In this document: one piece after another, positions 31,333 through 40,405 of the stretch
How the letters are laid out: each line of letters starts with the position of its first letter
Numbering within the stretch: position 1 is the stretch's first letter
DNA from: Rugamonas aquatica
GTDB taxonomy: Bacteria; Pseudomonadota; Gammaproteobacteria; Burkholderiales; Burkholderiaceae_D
Direction of reading: 5' to 3'
NCBI RefSeq assembly: GCF_009380215.1
Contig: NZ_WHUG01000012.1
Coordinates: 116,824-180,823, forward strand
DNA length: 64,000 nt
Program-made: the position numbers and the translations under genes
The notes under the pieces: model-generated
The model's database searches: none
What the model saw: only the letters and a program-made list of their open reading frames with translations
Told to the model about the DNA's origin: nothing

Positions 31333-33399
31333 ATGCCTGTTTCAACCTCCAAACCCGTCAAAAAGACAGTCAGCCCGGAAGCCAAGCTGGCCAAGCTAGG
31401 CCTGCACACCGATATGGACCTGGTGCTGCACCTGCCCATGCGCTACGAGGACGAAACCCAGGTCATCACCATCGAAGAGGCCCGCCTGCACGGCGGCGAG
31501 ACCTCGCAGGTCGAGGGCGTGGTGGTCAAGAACGAGATCACCTACAAGCCGCGCAAGCAGCTGCTGGTGCACATCGCCGACGAAAGCGGCGACCTGCAGC
31601 TGCGCTTCATGAACTTCTACGGCAGCCAGGTCAAGCAGCTGGCCGAGGGCACGCGAGTGCGCGCGCGCGGCGAACTGAAACACGGCTTCTTTGGCGCCGA
31701 AATGGTGCATCCGGCCTACAAGGTGGTCAACGAGGGCGCGCCGCTGCCGACTTCCCTGACGCCGGTGTATCCGTCGGGCGAAGGCCTGTCGCAGCCGATA
31801 CTGCGGCGCGCCATCGGCGACGCCATGAAGCGGGTCGACTGGACCGATACGCTGCCGGCCGATCTGCGCGCCGCGATGCAGCTGTCCGATTTCGAGCCGG
31901 CCGTGAAGCTGCTGCACTACCCGCCGCAGCAAGTGGACGAACATGCGCTGGCCGACCGCTCGCATCCGGCGTGGACGCGCATGAAGTTCGACGAGCTGCT
32001 GGCGCAGCAGCTGTCTCTGAAGCGCGCGCAGCGGGCGCGCCGTTCCAAGGGCGCGGCGGCGCTGAAGACGGTCGGCCAGTTGTCCGAGCGCTTCCAGGCG
32101 GCGCTGCCGTTCAAACTGACGGGCGCTCAGCAGCGCGTGCTGAACGAAATCCGCGCCGATCTGCGCCATCCGTATCCGATGCAGCGGCTGTTGCAGGGCG
32201 ATGTCGGCAGCGGCAAGACCGTGGTGTCGGCGCTGGCGGCCGCGCAGGCGATCGACAGCGGCTTCCAGGCCGCGCTGATGGCGCCTACCGAAATCCTCGC
32301 CGACCAGCACTTCCGCAAGATCGCCGCGTGGATGGAGCCCTTGGGCGTCAAGGTCGCGTGGCTGACGGGCAGCTTGAAGAAGAAGGACAAGCTGGCCGCG
32401 TATGCGCTGATCGAATCCGGCGAAGCGCAACTGGTGATCGGCACGCATGCGCTGATCCAGGAGGCGGTCAACTTCGCCAACCTGGGACTGGTGATCGTCG
32501 ACGAGCAGCACCGCTTCGGTGTGGGCCAGCGGCTCACCTTGCGCAACAAGGGCGTCGAGGGCGCGATCCCGCACCAGCTGATGATGTCGGCCACGCCGAT
32601 TCCGCGCACGCTGGCGATGACCTACTACGCCGATCTGGAAGTATCGGTGATCGACGAGCTGCCGCCTGGCCGCAGCCCCATCGTCACGCGCGCCGTCGAC
32701 CAGAACCGGCGCGATGAAGTGATCGAGCGTGTGCACGCAGCGGCGCTGGAAGGACGGCAGATCTACTGGGTCTGTCCGCTGATCGAGGAATCGGAAGCGC
32801 TGCAACTGCAAACTGCCACCGACACCCACGCGCTATTGGCCGAAGCCCTGCCGGACCTGAACGTGGGCCTGGTGCACGGCCGCCTCAAGCCGGCCGAGAA
32901 GCAGGTGGTGATGGATGCCTTCAGCGCCAACGAGATGCAGGTGCTGGTCGCGACAACGGTGATCGAAGTCGGCGTGGACGTGCCGAATGCATCGCTGATG
33001 GTGATCGAGCACGCGGAGCGCTTCGGCCTGTCGCAGCTGCACCAGCTGCGCGGACGTGTGGGACGTGGCACGGCGGCCTCGGTGTGCCTGCTGCTGTATC
33101 AAAGCCCGCTGGGAGGCGTCGCCAAGCAGCGCCTGATGACGATGCGCGAAACCACCGACGGCTTTGAGATCGCGAGGCGCGACCTGGAGATACGTGGTCC
33201 CGGCGAATTCCTCGGCGCCCGTCAATCGGGACAGGCGATGCTGCGCTTCGCCGATCTGGAAACGGACGGCTGGCTGGTCGATCAGGCGCGCGACGTCGCC
33301 CACGACCTGCTGCACGCCGACACCCCGGAAAAAGCCGCCACCGTCGAAGCCCACCTGGCTCGCTGGCTCGGCGGCCGCGAAGAGTTCCTCAAAGTCTAG
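31333..33399 (+). CDS. recG: ATP-dependent DNA helicase RecG
   Basis: 688 residues from MPVSTSKPVK at 31333; an upstream frame to 31282 is unlikely. Branch-migrating helicase that reverses stalled forks. The N-terminal wedge (OB) domain covers about 1-190; helicase motifs are Walker A GDVGSGKT near residue 290, DEQH box VIVDEQHRFG near 390, SATPIPRTL near 420, and motif VI QLRGRVGRG. No strong ribosome binding site. The stop codon abuts a 41-bp hairpin. Confidence 0.97.
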   Translation: MPVSTSKPVKKTVSPEAKLAKLGLHTDMDLVLHLPMRYEDETQVITIEEARLHGGETSQVEGVVVKNEITYKPRKQLLVHIADESGDLQLRFMNFYGSQVKQLAEGTRVRARGELKHGFFGAEMVHPAYKVVNEGAPLPTSLTPVYPSGEGLSQPILRRAIGDAMKRVDWTDTLPADLRAAMQLSDFEPAVKLLHYPPQQVDEHALADRSHPAWTRMKFDELLAQQLSLKRAQRARRSKGAAALKTVGQLSERFQAALPFKLTGAQQRVLNEIRADLRHPYPMQRLLQGDVGSGKTVVSALAAAQAIDSGFQAALMAPTEILADQHFRKIAAWMEPLGVKVAWLTGSLKKKDKLAAYALIESGEAQLVIGTHALIQEAVNFANLGLVIVDEQHRFGVGQRLTLRNKGVEGAIPHQLMMSATPIPRTLAMTYYADLEVSVIDELPPGRSPIVTRAVDQNRRDEVIERVHAAALEGRQIYWVCPLIEESEALQLQTATDTHALLAEALPDLNVGLVHGRLKPAEKQVVMDAFSANEMQVLVATTVIEVGVDVPNASLMVIEHAERFGLSQLHQLRGRVGRGTAASVCLLLYQSPLGGVAKQRLMTMRETTDGFEIARRDLEIRGPGEFLGARQSGQAMLRFADLETDGWLVDQARDVAHDLLHADTPEKAATVEAHLARWLGGREEFLKV

Positions 33400-33400
33400 T

Positions 33401-33486
33401 TGGGGTCAAGTCTGACATTTGGACACGGCCTCTGCCGTAGCAGCCGCTACGGCAGAGGCCGTGTCCAAATGTCAGACTTGACCCCA
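33401..33486. repeat. Long perfect hairpin, copy 1 (41-bp arms)
   Basis: Arms 33401-33441 and 33446-33486 are perfect reverse complements with a 4-base loop. The outer sequence GGGGTCAAGTCTGACATT is shared with the copy at 60970. It sits between the convergent recG and 38-codon genes, starting two bases after the recG stop, so it can act as a bidirectional terminator. Such GGGGTCA...TGACCCC elements are common dispersed repeats in betaproteobacteria; I infer a REP/MITE-like nature. Confidence 0.92.
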
Positions 33487-33488
33487 TT

Positions 33489-33605
33489 TTAGAAGCAGAG
33501 GTAGATGCGGTTGGCGAGGTCCAGCATGAAATCCGGCGTCAGATAGGCCATGAACACCAGCGCCAGCAACACGGCGCCGGCCGCGCGGAGCAGCCAGGTT
33601 TTCAT
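33489..33605 (-). CDS. 38-residue single-span membrane protein
   Basis: A short frame beginning MKTWLLRAAGAVLLALVFMAYL, two bases after the MFS gene's stop codon. One hydrophobic helix (about 6-24) followed by PDFMLDLANRIYLCF, which has a look I associate with small conserved betaproteobacterial membrane proteins. The ribosome binding site is weak, so translation is probably coupled to the transporter. Function unknown. A longer overlapping frame in another phase is a shadow of the MFS gene. Confidence 0.6.
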   Translation of the reverse strand: MKTWLLRAAGAVLLALVFMAYLTPDFMLDLANRIYLCF

Positions 33606-33607
33606 GG

Positions 33608-34822
33608 CTATGCCGCTTTCAGATCGCCCCGTTCCAGGGCGCGCTCGTTGATCGGCAGGTTGATTAAGCCGGCCATCACGCTCAGTCCAATCGCGATGCC
33701 CCACACGATGTCGTAGCTGCCCAGCTTCGCAAACAGATAGCCGGCCAGCCAAACGCCGATGAAGCTGCCCATCTGGTGCGAGAAGAACACCACACCCGCC
33801 AGCATCGACATGTGTTTGACGCCGAAGATGCCGGCGATGATGCCGTTCGTCAGAGGCACCGTCGACAGCCAGATGAAGCCTATCGCCGCCGCGAACACGT
33901 ACACCGAGTACGGCGTCAACGGCGCCAGCAGGAACAGGCCGATGACGACGGCGCGCGTGAAGTAAATCGACGACAGCAGGTAGCGCTTGGGGAAGCGTCC
34001 ACCCAGCTTGCCCGCGTAGTAGGAGCCGAAGATGTTGAACAAGCCTATCAGCGCCAGCGCCATCACCGCCACGCCCGGACTGGCGATGCCCTTGTCCTTC
34101 AAGTACGCCGGCATATGCACGCCGATGAACACCAGCTGGAAACCGCACACGAAATAGCCAGCCACCAGGAACAGGAAGGAGCGGTTGCCGATTGCCTCGC
34201 TCATCGCCTCGCGCACGCTTTGCTGGGGACCGCTATGCTCCACCGCCGGCTCGCGCAAGTGGAAGGACATCGGCACCATCAGCACCACCACCAGCGCTGC
34301 CAGCAAATAGAAGGCCTGCTGCCAGCCCACTGCGGAAATCAATTGCTGCTCGACCGGCATCATCAGGAACTGGCCGAAGGAGCTGGCCGCACCGGAGATT
34401 CCGAACGCCCACGAACGCTTTTCCATCGGCGCCACGCGGCCGATGATGCCGCTGACCGCGCCGAACGCGGTACACGCCAGCCCCAGTCCGATGAAGACGC
34501 CGGAGCCGATCACGAACAAGGTGGGCTGCGTCACCAGCGCCATCCACACCAGCCCCGCCATGTAGCTGACCGCGCCCACCAGCACCACGCGCATGGTGCC
34601 GAAGCGGTCCGCCGCCATGCCGGCGAACGGGCCGAACGCGCCCCACAACAGGTTCTGCAAGGCCAGCGCCAGCGAATAGGTTTCACGCGTCCAGCCGTTG
34701 GCTTGCGAGATAGGCTGCATCCAGAAGCCGAAGCCGTGGCGCACGCCCATCGCCAGCGTCAGGACGACGCCGCTGGCCAGCAGGACGGTTTTAAGAGAGG
34801 GAGCGCGGGTGGCGACGAACAT
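33608..34822 (-). CDS. MFS transporter
   Basis: 404 residues, about twelve helices. LTLAMGVRHGFGFWMQPISQANGWTRETYSLALALQNLLWGAFGPFAGMAADRFG is the typical opening of the monocarboxylate/OFA-like branch of the major facilitator superfamily. The substrate is unknown, with an organic anion most likely by family. Its message probably continues into the 38-residue protein. Confidence 0.88.
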   Translation of the reverse strand: MFVATRAPSLKTVLLASGVVLTLAMGVRHGFGFWMQPISQANGWTRETYSLALALQNLLWGAFGPFAGMAADRFGTMRVVLVGAVSYMAGLVWMALVTQPTLFVIGSGVFIGLGLACTAFGAVSGIIGRVAPMEKRSWAFGISGAASSFGQFLMMPVEQQLISAVGWQQAFYLLAALVVVLMVPMSFHLREPAVEHSGPQQSVREAMSEAIGNRSFLFLVAGYFVCGFQLVFIGVHMPAYLKDKGIASPGVAVMALALIGLFNIFGSYYAGKLGGRFPKRYLLSSIYFTRAVVIGLFLLAPLTPYSVYVFAAAIGFIWLSTVPLTNGIIAGIFGVKHMSMLAGVVFFSHQMGSFIGVWLAGYLFAKLGSYDIVWGIAIGLSVMAGLINLPINERALERGDLKAA

Positions 34823-34892
34823 GATAGGGTCCTGATTGTGGAAACGACATCTGTCGATTCTAACCAGTTCCCGCCGCCCGCGCTTGAAGGCC

Positions 34893-35888
34893 TTAAATGT
34901 CGAAGGTGTATTTCAAGCCGATCTGTGCGCGGATATCGTCCAGCGTGCCCATGATGGACAGCGTTTCCTCGTGCGGCATCACCGGGCTTTCGATCAGGCC
35001 GGCGCGAATGCAGCGCCCCACTTCCTGCGCCTCGTGCGTGTAGCCGTTGCCGCTGCGCGGCAGGTTGATGGTGCGCTCGCTGCGGTTGGCGCCGTCCACC
35101 AGTGTGACGGTGATGGTCTCGGTGTTGTGGAAGCGGTCGTGCAGGCGCACGAAGCCCTTGGTGCCGGAGATTGTCAGCTCGGTCGGCGTGCGCGAACGCA
35201 GGCTGCACGCGCACGACGATACGCCGCCATCCTTGTGCATCAGCGTGAACGCGGTCTGCATGTCGACGCCGGTGGCGGCCATCTCCGCCTGCGCCTTCAC
35301 GCCCGTGACCGGGCCGAGGAAGAACGACGCCATCGACAGCGGATAAATGCCCAGGTCCAGCAGCGCGCCGCCGCCCAGCTCCGGCGCGAACAGGCGGTGC
35401 TCCGGTCCCGCATCGGAGGTAAAGCCGAAATCCGCGCTGACATGGGCCGGCACGCCGATCTCGCCGCTGTCGACGATGCGCTTGGCCTCCACCACGGCCG
35501 GCATGAAGCGCGTCCACATCGCCTCCATGACGAACAGTTTTTTCTGGCGCGCCAGGTTGATGATGTCCTCGGCCTGGCGGCGGTTCATGGTGAAGGACTT
35601 CTCCACCAGCACACCCTTGCCGCCATGGAGGCACATCAGCGCGTTCTCGTGGTGCATGGGGTGCGGCGTGCCGATGTAGATGACATCGACCTCGGGATCG
35701 TCGGCCAGCGCCTGATAACTGCCGTGGAAGCGCTCCGCGCCATACTCTATGCCGAACTTGGTAGCGCTATCTACACTGCGCGAAGCGACGGCGGCCAGCT
35801 TGGCGCCGGGCGTATCCTGCAAGGCGATGGCGAAAGCCTTGGCGATCTTGCCGGTGCCGAGTATCCCCCAACGAATTACCTGCGTCAT
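34893..35888 (-). CDS. Gfo/Idh/MocA-family oxidoreductase
   Basis: 331 residues. The N-terminal Rossmann fold begins IRWGILGTGKIAKAFAIAL (GxGxxA-like NAD(P) site); the EKPxT-like signature appears as VLVEKSFTMNRRQAEDI near residue 90; the C-terminal alpha/beta domain follows. Members oxidise or reduce sugars and related compounds; here the substrate is unknown. It stands between the MFS gene and the DUF3025 gene, all on the minus strand. Confidence 0.92.
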   Translation of the reverse strand: MTQVIRWGILGTGKIAKAFAIALQDTPGAKLAAVASRSVDSATKFGIEYGAERFHGSYQALADDPEVDVIYIGTPHPMHHENALMCLHGGKGVLVEKSFTMNRRQAEDIINLARQKKLFVMEAMWTRFMPAVVEAKRIVDSGEIGVPAHVSADFGFTSDAGPEHRLFAPELGGGALLDLGIYPLSMASFFLGPVTGVKAQAEMAATGVDMQTAFTLMHKDGGVSSCACSLRSRTPTELTISGTKGFVRLHDRFHNTETITVTLVDGANRSERTINLPRSGNGYTHEAQEVGRCIRAGLIESPVMPHEETLSIMGTLDDIRAQIGLKYTFDI

Positions 35889-35932
35889 GGCGTGCTCTTT
35901 CTGCCGCGTCGGCGGCGAGGTCGGTTAAAAAT

Positions 35933-36730
35933 CTATTTTACCGCCGGTGCGCGCTTGGGGCGGAACACCGTTGCGTCGTCGTAGAAGGCGTCGTCCTGCT
36001 CCGGCCACCATCCCGGCACGCCCAGCGCCTGCATCGGCATGAAGTCGGCGGTGCTGAGGCCATGCTCGGCCAGCTCCTGCGCCACTTTGGCGTCGATCCA
36101 GTGGCGGCGGGCGTCGTGGTCCATGGCGAAGAAATCGTCGCCCGCGACTACCACCCGTGTGTGCGCGGTGATCGCCTTGCGCGGTGCGACCAGCTTCTCC
36201 ATCAGCGCGTGGCCGAACAGCCAGACCTGCGCCTCCGGCCCGAAGCTGGCGCGCTGCTCGACGAAGGCGGCGCGCCATTGGTGGTCGCGCAAGGCGGCGA
36301 TCAGCGCGTGGCCGGCGTCGCTGTCGCGCACCACCAGCAGCGCGGCGTTCTCGTCGAAGATGGTGGCGCCATCGCGCGCGGGTCCGCGCGATTTGCCGAC
36401 GCCGTCCAGCGCGATCTGCGCCGCCTGCAAGGCGTTCAGCTGCACTTTGATGCGCGGGAAGCTAAGCCATACCAGGCCGTTGAAGAAGTCGTGCAGATTG
36501 TCCCGCGTGGGCACGCAGCCGGTGGCGCCGATGAAGGCTTCGTAGGCGGTGCCGTCAGGCAGGGATTCCTGCGGCACGAAGGAGATCGGCAAATCCAGGT
36601 GATTGCGCAAGCCCAGTGTGGCGGCCCGCGCGTTGAACGTGTCCATGAAGGGCACGTCCGCCGACAGCTGGCCGGCCGCGGCGCGTATCGAATCGTACCA
36701 GGGACGCGGCCAGTCTATCGCTTGCAGCAC
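35933..36730 (-). CDS. DUF3025 domain protein
   Basis: 265 residues, soluble, no signal peptide. The recognisable core is PTRDNLHDFFNGLVWLSFPRIKVQLNALQ at about residues 75-105 and a C-terminal PMQALGVPGWWPEQDDAFYDD motif, both typical of DUF3025 proteins of betaproteobacteria. No function is known to me. It starts 3 bases after the pyrC stop codon and is probably cotranscribed with it. Confidence 0.85.
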   Translation of the reverse strand: MLQAIDWPRPWYDSIRAAAGQLSADVPFMDTFNARAATLGLRNHLDLPISFVPQESLPDGTAYEAFIGATGCVPTRDNLHDFFNGLVWLSFPRIKVQLNALQAAQIALDGVGKSRGPARDGATIFDENAALLVVRDSDAGHALIAALRDHQWRAAFVEQRASFGPEAQVWLFGHALMEKLVAPRKAITAHTRVVVAGDDFFAMDHDARRHWIDAKVAQELAEHGLSTADFMPMQALGVPGWWPEQDDAFYDDATVFRPKRAPAVK

Positions 36731-36733
36731 TGC

Positions 36734-37786
36734 TTATACCATTTTCCAGTTGATGGTTTCGCCGGCGTTGAGCGGCACCACGTGCTGGTCTGCCAGCGGC
36801 AGGGTTTCCGGCAGCGTCCATTGCTCGCGCTTGAGCGTGATGGTGTCGGTGTTGCGCGGCAGGCCGTAGAAGGCCGGGCCGTTGAAGCTGGCGAAGGCTT
36901 CCAGCTTGTCCAGCGCACCGGCGCGTTCGAAGGCTTCGGCGTAAAGCTCCATCGCGTGCAGCGCGGTGTAGCAGCCGGCGCAGCCGCAGGCGGCTTCCTT
37001 GGCGCCCTGCGCATGCGGCGCGGAGTCGGTGCCGAGGAAGAAGCGTTCGTCGCCGCTGGTGGCGGCCGTCACCAGCGCCAGGCGGTGTTCTTCGCGCTTG
37101 AGCACCGGCAGGCAGTAGTAGTGAGGACGGATGCCGCCTTTGAAGATGTCGTTGCGGTTGTACAGCAGGTGATGCGCGGTGATGGTCGCGGCGATCGGGC
37201 CTTCGGCTTCCGCCACGTACTGCGCGGCGTGCTTGGTGGTGATGTGTTCGAAGACGATGTTCAGCGCCGGGAAATCGCGGCGCAGCGGACGCATGACGCG
37301 TTCGATGAAGACGGCTTCGCGGTCGAACAAGTCGATGTCCTGGTCGGTGACTTCGCCGTGGACCAGGAAGGGCATGCCCACTTCCTGCATCATCTCCAGC
37401 GTCTTGTAGCAGTTGGACAGGTCGGTGACGCCGGCGTCCGAGTTGGTGGTGGCGCCGGCCGGATACAGCTTGACCGCGTGGACGATGCCGCTTTCCTGGG
37501 CGCGCAGGATTTCGTCCGGCGGCGTGTTGTTGGTCAGGTAGAGCGTCATCAGCGGCTCGAACTTCATGCCAGCCGGCAGAGCCGCCATGATGCGGCTGCG
37601 ATAAGCCTCGGCAGCGGCGGTGGTGGTGACAGGCGGCTTCAGGTTGGGCATCACGATGGCGCGGCCGAACTGGCGGGCGCTATGCGGCAGCACGCTGGCC
37701 AGGGTGGCGCCGTCGCGCAGGTGCAAATGCCAGTCGTCGGGACGGGCGATGGTGATGCTGTCTGGGGTGTGTTCGAGGTCGGACAT
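36734..37786 (-). CDS. pyrC: Dihydroorotase
   Basis: 350 residues, class II dihydroorotase: cyclises carbamoyl-aspartate to dihydroorotate in pyrimidine synthesis. Zinc ligands H20 and H22 in DDWHLHLRDG; the carboxylated lysine in HAVKLYPAG (K106); further histidines in VHGEVTD and EHITTKHAA; the catalytic aspartate in FLGTDSAPHA. No strong ribosome binding site. Confidence 0.97.
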   Translation of the reverse strand: MSDLEHTPDSITIARPDDWHLHLRDGATLASVLPHSARQFGRAIVMPNLKPPVTTTAAAEAYRSRIMAALPAGMKFEPLMTLYLTNNTPPDEILRAQESGIVHAVKLYPAGATTNSDAGVTDLSNCYKTLEMMQEVGMPFLVHGEVTDQDIDLFDREAVFIERVMRPLRRDFPALNIVFEHITTKHAAQYVAEAEGPIAATITAHHLLYNRNDIFKGGIRPHYYCLPVLKREEHRLALVTAATSGDERFFLGTDSAPHAQGAKEAACGCAGCYTALHAMELYAEAFERAGALDKLEAFASFNGPAFYGLPRNTDTITLKREQWTLPETLPLADQHVVPLNAGETINWKMV

Positions 37787-37848
37787 GGCGGCGGGCTTTC
37801 AGGCTATCAAAGACGAATACCGCCATTTTACCCTCTTGCGCCGTCCGC

Positions 37849-37877
37849 TTGACAGTGCGTACGTTAAGGCGTACGTT
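37849..37877 (+). promoter_or_regulatory. yefM-yoeB promoter with two CGTACG palindromes
   Basis: TTGACA (37849-37854), a 17-bp spacer, then TACGTT as a weak -10. Two CGTACG hexamers (37858-37863 and 37870-37875) lie 12 bp apart centre to centre, within and over the promoter. The E. coli YefM operator also uses two TGTACA-type palindromes 12 bp apart. Confidence 0.6.
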
Positions 37878-37902
37878 TTGAATACGCCACAAGGGAGCCG
37901 CC

Positions 37903-38145
37903 ATGGACACCATCTCAGCCAGCGACGCACGCGCACGGCTCTATAACCTGATCGACGAAACCGCAGCCAGCCACCAGCCCATCACCATCACCGGCAAGCG
38001 CAACAACGCCGTGCTCCTCTCCGCCGAGGACTGGCACGCAATCCAGGAAACGCTGTACTTGCTGTCGGTGCCGGGAATGCGCGAATCCATCCTCGCCGCA
38101 CGGGCGGAACCACTGGGCGACAGCGATAAGGAATTGATCTGGTGA
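37903..38145 (+). CDS. yefM: YefM/Axe-type antitoxin
   Basis: 80 residues. The N-terminal Phd/YefM fold contains SASDARARLYNLIDETAASHQPITITGKRNNAVLLSAEDW, the DNA-binding and dimerising part; the C-terminal tail, from about residue 50, binds the toxin. AGGGAG precedes the ATG. The stop overlaps the toxin's GTG start by 4 bases. It should repress its own promoter, with the toxin as corepressor. Confidence 0.95.
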   Translation: MDTISASDARARLYNLIDETAASHQPITITGKRNNAVLLSAEDWHAIQETLYLLSVPGMRESILAARAEPLGDSDKELIW

Positions 38146-38405
38146 GCTGGCAGCTGGTGTACTCCCACCAGGCGCAGAAGGATGCGAAGAAGGCGGCGGC
38201 AGCCGGAATGAAAAAGCAGGTGCAGGCGCTACTCGACCTGCTGGCAGACGATCCGTTCAGGCGCCCACCGCCATTTGAAAAGCTGGTGGGCGATCTGGCG
38301 GGGACCTACTCGCGCAGGATCAACATCCATCACCGCCTCGTGTATGAGGTTTTCCCGGATCAGCATATTGTTCGCATCCTGCGCATGTGGACACACTACG
38401 CTTAG
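38142..38405 (+). CDS. yoeB: YoeB/Txe-type mRNA endonuclease toxin
   Basis: 87 residues from a GTG start. A ribosome-dependent RNase of the RelE superfamily. The catalytic residues of E. coli YoeB are matched: E46 in FEKLVGDL, R65 in HHRLVYEV, and the C-terminal His-Tyr pair (H85, Y86) in MWTHYA. SRRINIHHRLVYEV is the family signature. The pair is complete and looks functional. Confidence 0.95.
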   Translation: MSWQLVYSHQAQKDAKKAAAAGMKKQVQALLDLLADDPFRRPPPFEKLVGDLAGTYSRRINIHHRLVYEVFPDQHIVRILRMWTHYA

Positions 38406-38419
38406 TGCGACTGGCTTCC

Positions 38420-40405
38420 TTAGAAGCGGATCACCGTCTTACCCGCGCCGTGGCCGGTTTTGTTGCGCTCGATGGCGGCTGGCGCCTGGTCGGCGGTGAC
38501 GACTTCCGAGACCACCACGGTCAGCTCGCCGCCGGCCGCCTGCGCAGCGATGCGCGCCAGCAGTGCGCCGTCGGGATGCATGGTGTGCCAGCTGCCGCGC
38601 CGCCCTTCCGGCACGCGCGCCGCGATGTCCGGCGCGGCGATGCTGACGATGCGGCCCTGCGGCGACAGCACCTGCCACGAACGGTCCAGCGTTTCGCCGC
38701 CCACCAGATCGAACACCAGGTCGACGTTCTTCGCCACGTCCTCGAAACGCGTGGTTTTGTAGTCGATCACTTGATCGGCGCCGAGGCGGTGAAGCAGATC
38801 AGCGTTACGCCCTTGTGCCGTCGCCAGCACGCGCACGCCTGCCTGCTTCGCGAACTGCACGGCGTAGCCGCCGACGCCGCCGGCGGCGCCGTGGATCAGC
38901 ACCGTCTCGCCACGCTGGAGCCGGCCGGTTTCAAACAGCGCCTGCCATGCCGTCATCGCGGCGACAGGAATCGCCGCAGCGGTGGCGTCGTCCATGGTTG
39001 CCGGTGTCAACGCCAGCTTGGACGCGGCAACCGCCACATGGCCCGCATATGCGCCCAGGCCACCCAGCGCGCCGAATACGCGGTCGCCTATCGCGTAGCC
39101 GTCCACTCCCGCACCGACCGCGGCGACTTCGCCAGCCAGTTCGAGACCCAGCGTGGCGGGCAGCGGCAGCTGGAACACATCCTTGACCAGGCCATCGCGG
39201 ATTTTCCAATCGAGGCCGTTGACGCCTGCTGCGGCAACCCGCACCAGCACCTCGCCCGCACCTGGCTGCGGCGCCGGCACGTCATCCCACTGCATCACTT
39301 CCTCTCCGCCGTAGGCATGGATGCGCAGCGCGCGGTTGGCCGGGGCGTCGGCCTGCGCCGGATAGTCGATATAGCCCTGCGCGCCCGGCGCATAGAACAG
39401 CGCCGGATTCGGCGCGTTGAGCGGCGCCTGCAACGCGAAGCGGCGCGGCAGGTCGGGGTTGGCCAGGAAGGCGCTGCCATAGGCCACCGCATCCGCCTCG
39501 CCGGCCGCGATGCGCTGCTCGCCGGACTCGCGGGTCTGGCCGCCGCCCAGGATGTAGGCGCCGTTGAACAGCGGCCGCAGCGCGCCGTGATAGTCGTACT
39601 CCGCCTTGAACTTGGCCACATGCAGATAGGCCAGGTTCAACGGCGCGAGCTGGCGCACCAGGTAGGCGTAGGTCTCCACCAGCGATTCATCCTTGATGTC
39701 GTTGAAGCCCATCTCCGGCGAGATCTTGATGCCAACGCGGTCGCTGCCCGCTTCCGCGATCATCGCATCAAGCACCTCCAGGATGAAACGCGCGCGGTTG
39801 GCAATCGAGCCGCCATACTGGTCGCTGCGCTGGTTGCTGCCTGAGGAAAGGAACTGCTCCGGCAGATAACCCGACGCCGCATGCAATTCAACACCATCGA
39901 AGCCCGCCTCCAGCGCGCGGCGCGTCGCCTGCCGGTATTCGGCCACGATGCCAGCCACCTCCGAAGTCTCCAGTGCACGCGGCATGACGAAATCTTCCAT
40001 GCCCTTGGCGGTGAAGGACTGGCCCGCAGGCTTGATGGCCGACGGCGCCACCGGCAGCGCACCACCCGGCAGCATGCTCGGATGCGAGATACGCCCCGTA
40101 TGCATCAGCTGCATGAAGATGCGGCCACCCTCGGCGTGCACCGCATCCGCCACCTGCTTCCATGCCGCGACCTGCGCATCGGTGTGAATGCCCGGCGTGC
40201 GCACATAGCCCTTGCCCATCGCGCTGGGGAACACGCCTTCGGTGACGATCAAGCCGGCCGTGGCGCGCTGGCGGTAATAGGTGACGGCCAGTTCGGACTG
40301 CACGCCGTCCGCATCGTTGGCGCGCGAACGAGTCATGGGCGCCATGACCATGCGGTTGCGCAGGGTATAACGGCCGATTTGCACTGCTGTCGATAAGGTG
40401 TTCAT
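38420..40405 (-). CDS. Fusion of Old Yellow Enzyme and zinc-independent quinone reductase
   Basis: 661 residues from MNTLSTAVQIG at 40405; codons upstream to 40447 are discarded. Residues about 1-350 are an FMN-dependent ene-reductase: RNRMVMAPMTRSRA, GGRIFMQLMHTGRISHPS, HAASGYLPEQFLSSGSNQRSDQYGGS. Residues about 365-661 are a medium-chain dehydrogenase/reductase of the quinone-oxidoreductase type: VLVRVAAAGVNGLDWKIRDG and the NADPH site LIHGAAGGVGGYAVQFAKQ. The join is in one continuous frame, so this is a genuine two-domain protein unless sequencing removed a stop. It diverges from a LysR regulator. Confidence 0.9.
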   Translation of the reverse strand: MNTLSTAVQIGRYTLRNRMVMAPMTRSRANDADGVQSELAVTYYRQRATAGLIVTEGVFPSAMGKGYVRTPGIHTDAQVAAWKQVADAVHAEGGRIFMQLMHTGRISHPSMLPGGALPVAPSAIKPAGQSFTAKGMEDFVMPRALETSEVAGIVAEYRQATRRALEAGFDGVELHAASGYLPEQFLSSGSNQRSDQYGGSIANRARFILEVLDAMIAEAGSDRVGIKISPEMGFNDIKDESLVETYAYLVRQLAPLNLAYLHVAKFKAEYDYHGALRPLFNGAYILGGGQTRESGEQRIAAGEADAVAYGSAFLANPDLPRRFALQAPLNAPNPALFYAPGAQGYIDYPAQADAPANRALRIHAYGGEEVMQWDDVPAPQPGAGEVLVRVAAAGVNGLDWKIRDGLVKDVFQLPLPATLGLELAGEVAAVGAGVDGYAIGDRVFGALGGLGAYAGHVAVAASKLALTPATMDDATAAAIPVAAMTAWQALFETGRLQRGETVLIHGAAGGVGGYAVQFAKQAGVRVLATAQGRNADLLHRLGADQVIDYKTTRFEDVAKNVDLVFDLVGGETLDRSWQVLSPQGRIVSIAAPDIAARVPEGRRGSWHTMHPDGALLARIAAQAAGGELTVVVSEVVTADQAPAAIERNKTGHGAGKTVIRF

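Noticed and set aside
33489..34148. 219-codon minus-strand frame over the end of the MFS gene
   Set aside because: Out of phase with the transporter and compositionally a shadow; only its last 38 codons form a credible separate gene.
37903..38405. The toxin-antitoxin pair as part of a larger mobile island
   Set aside because: Flanking genes (pyrC, OYE fusion) are chromosomal in type, and no integrase, direct repeats or change in composition are visible.
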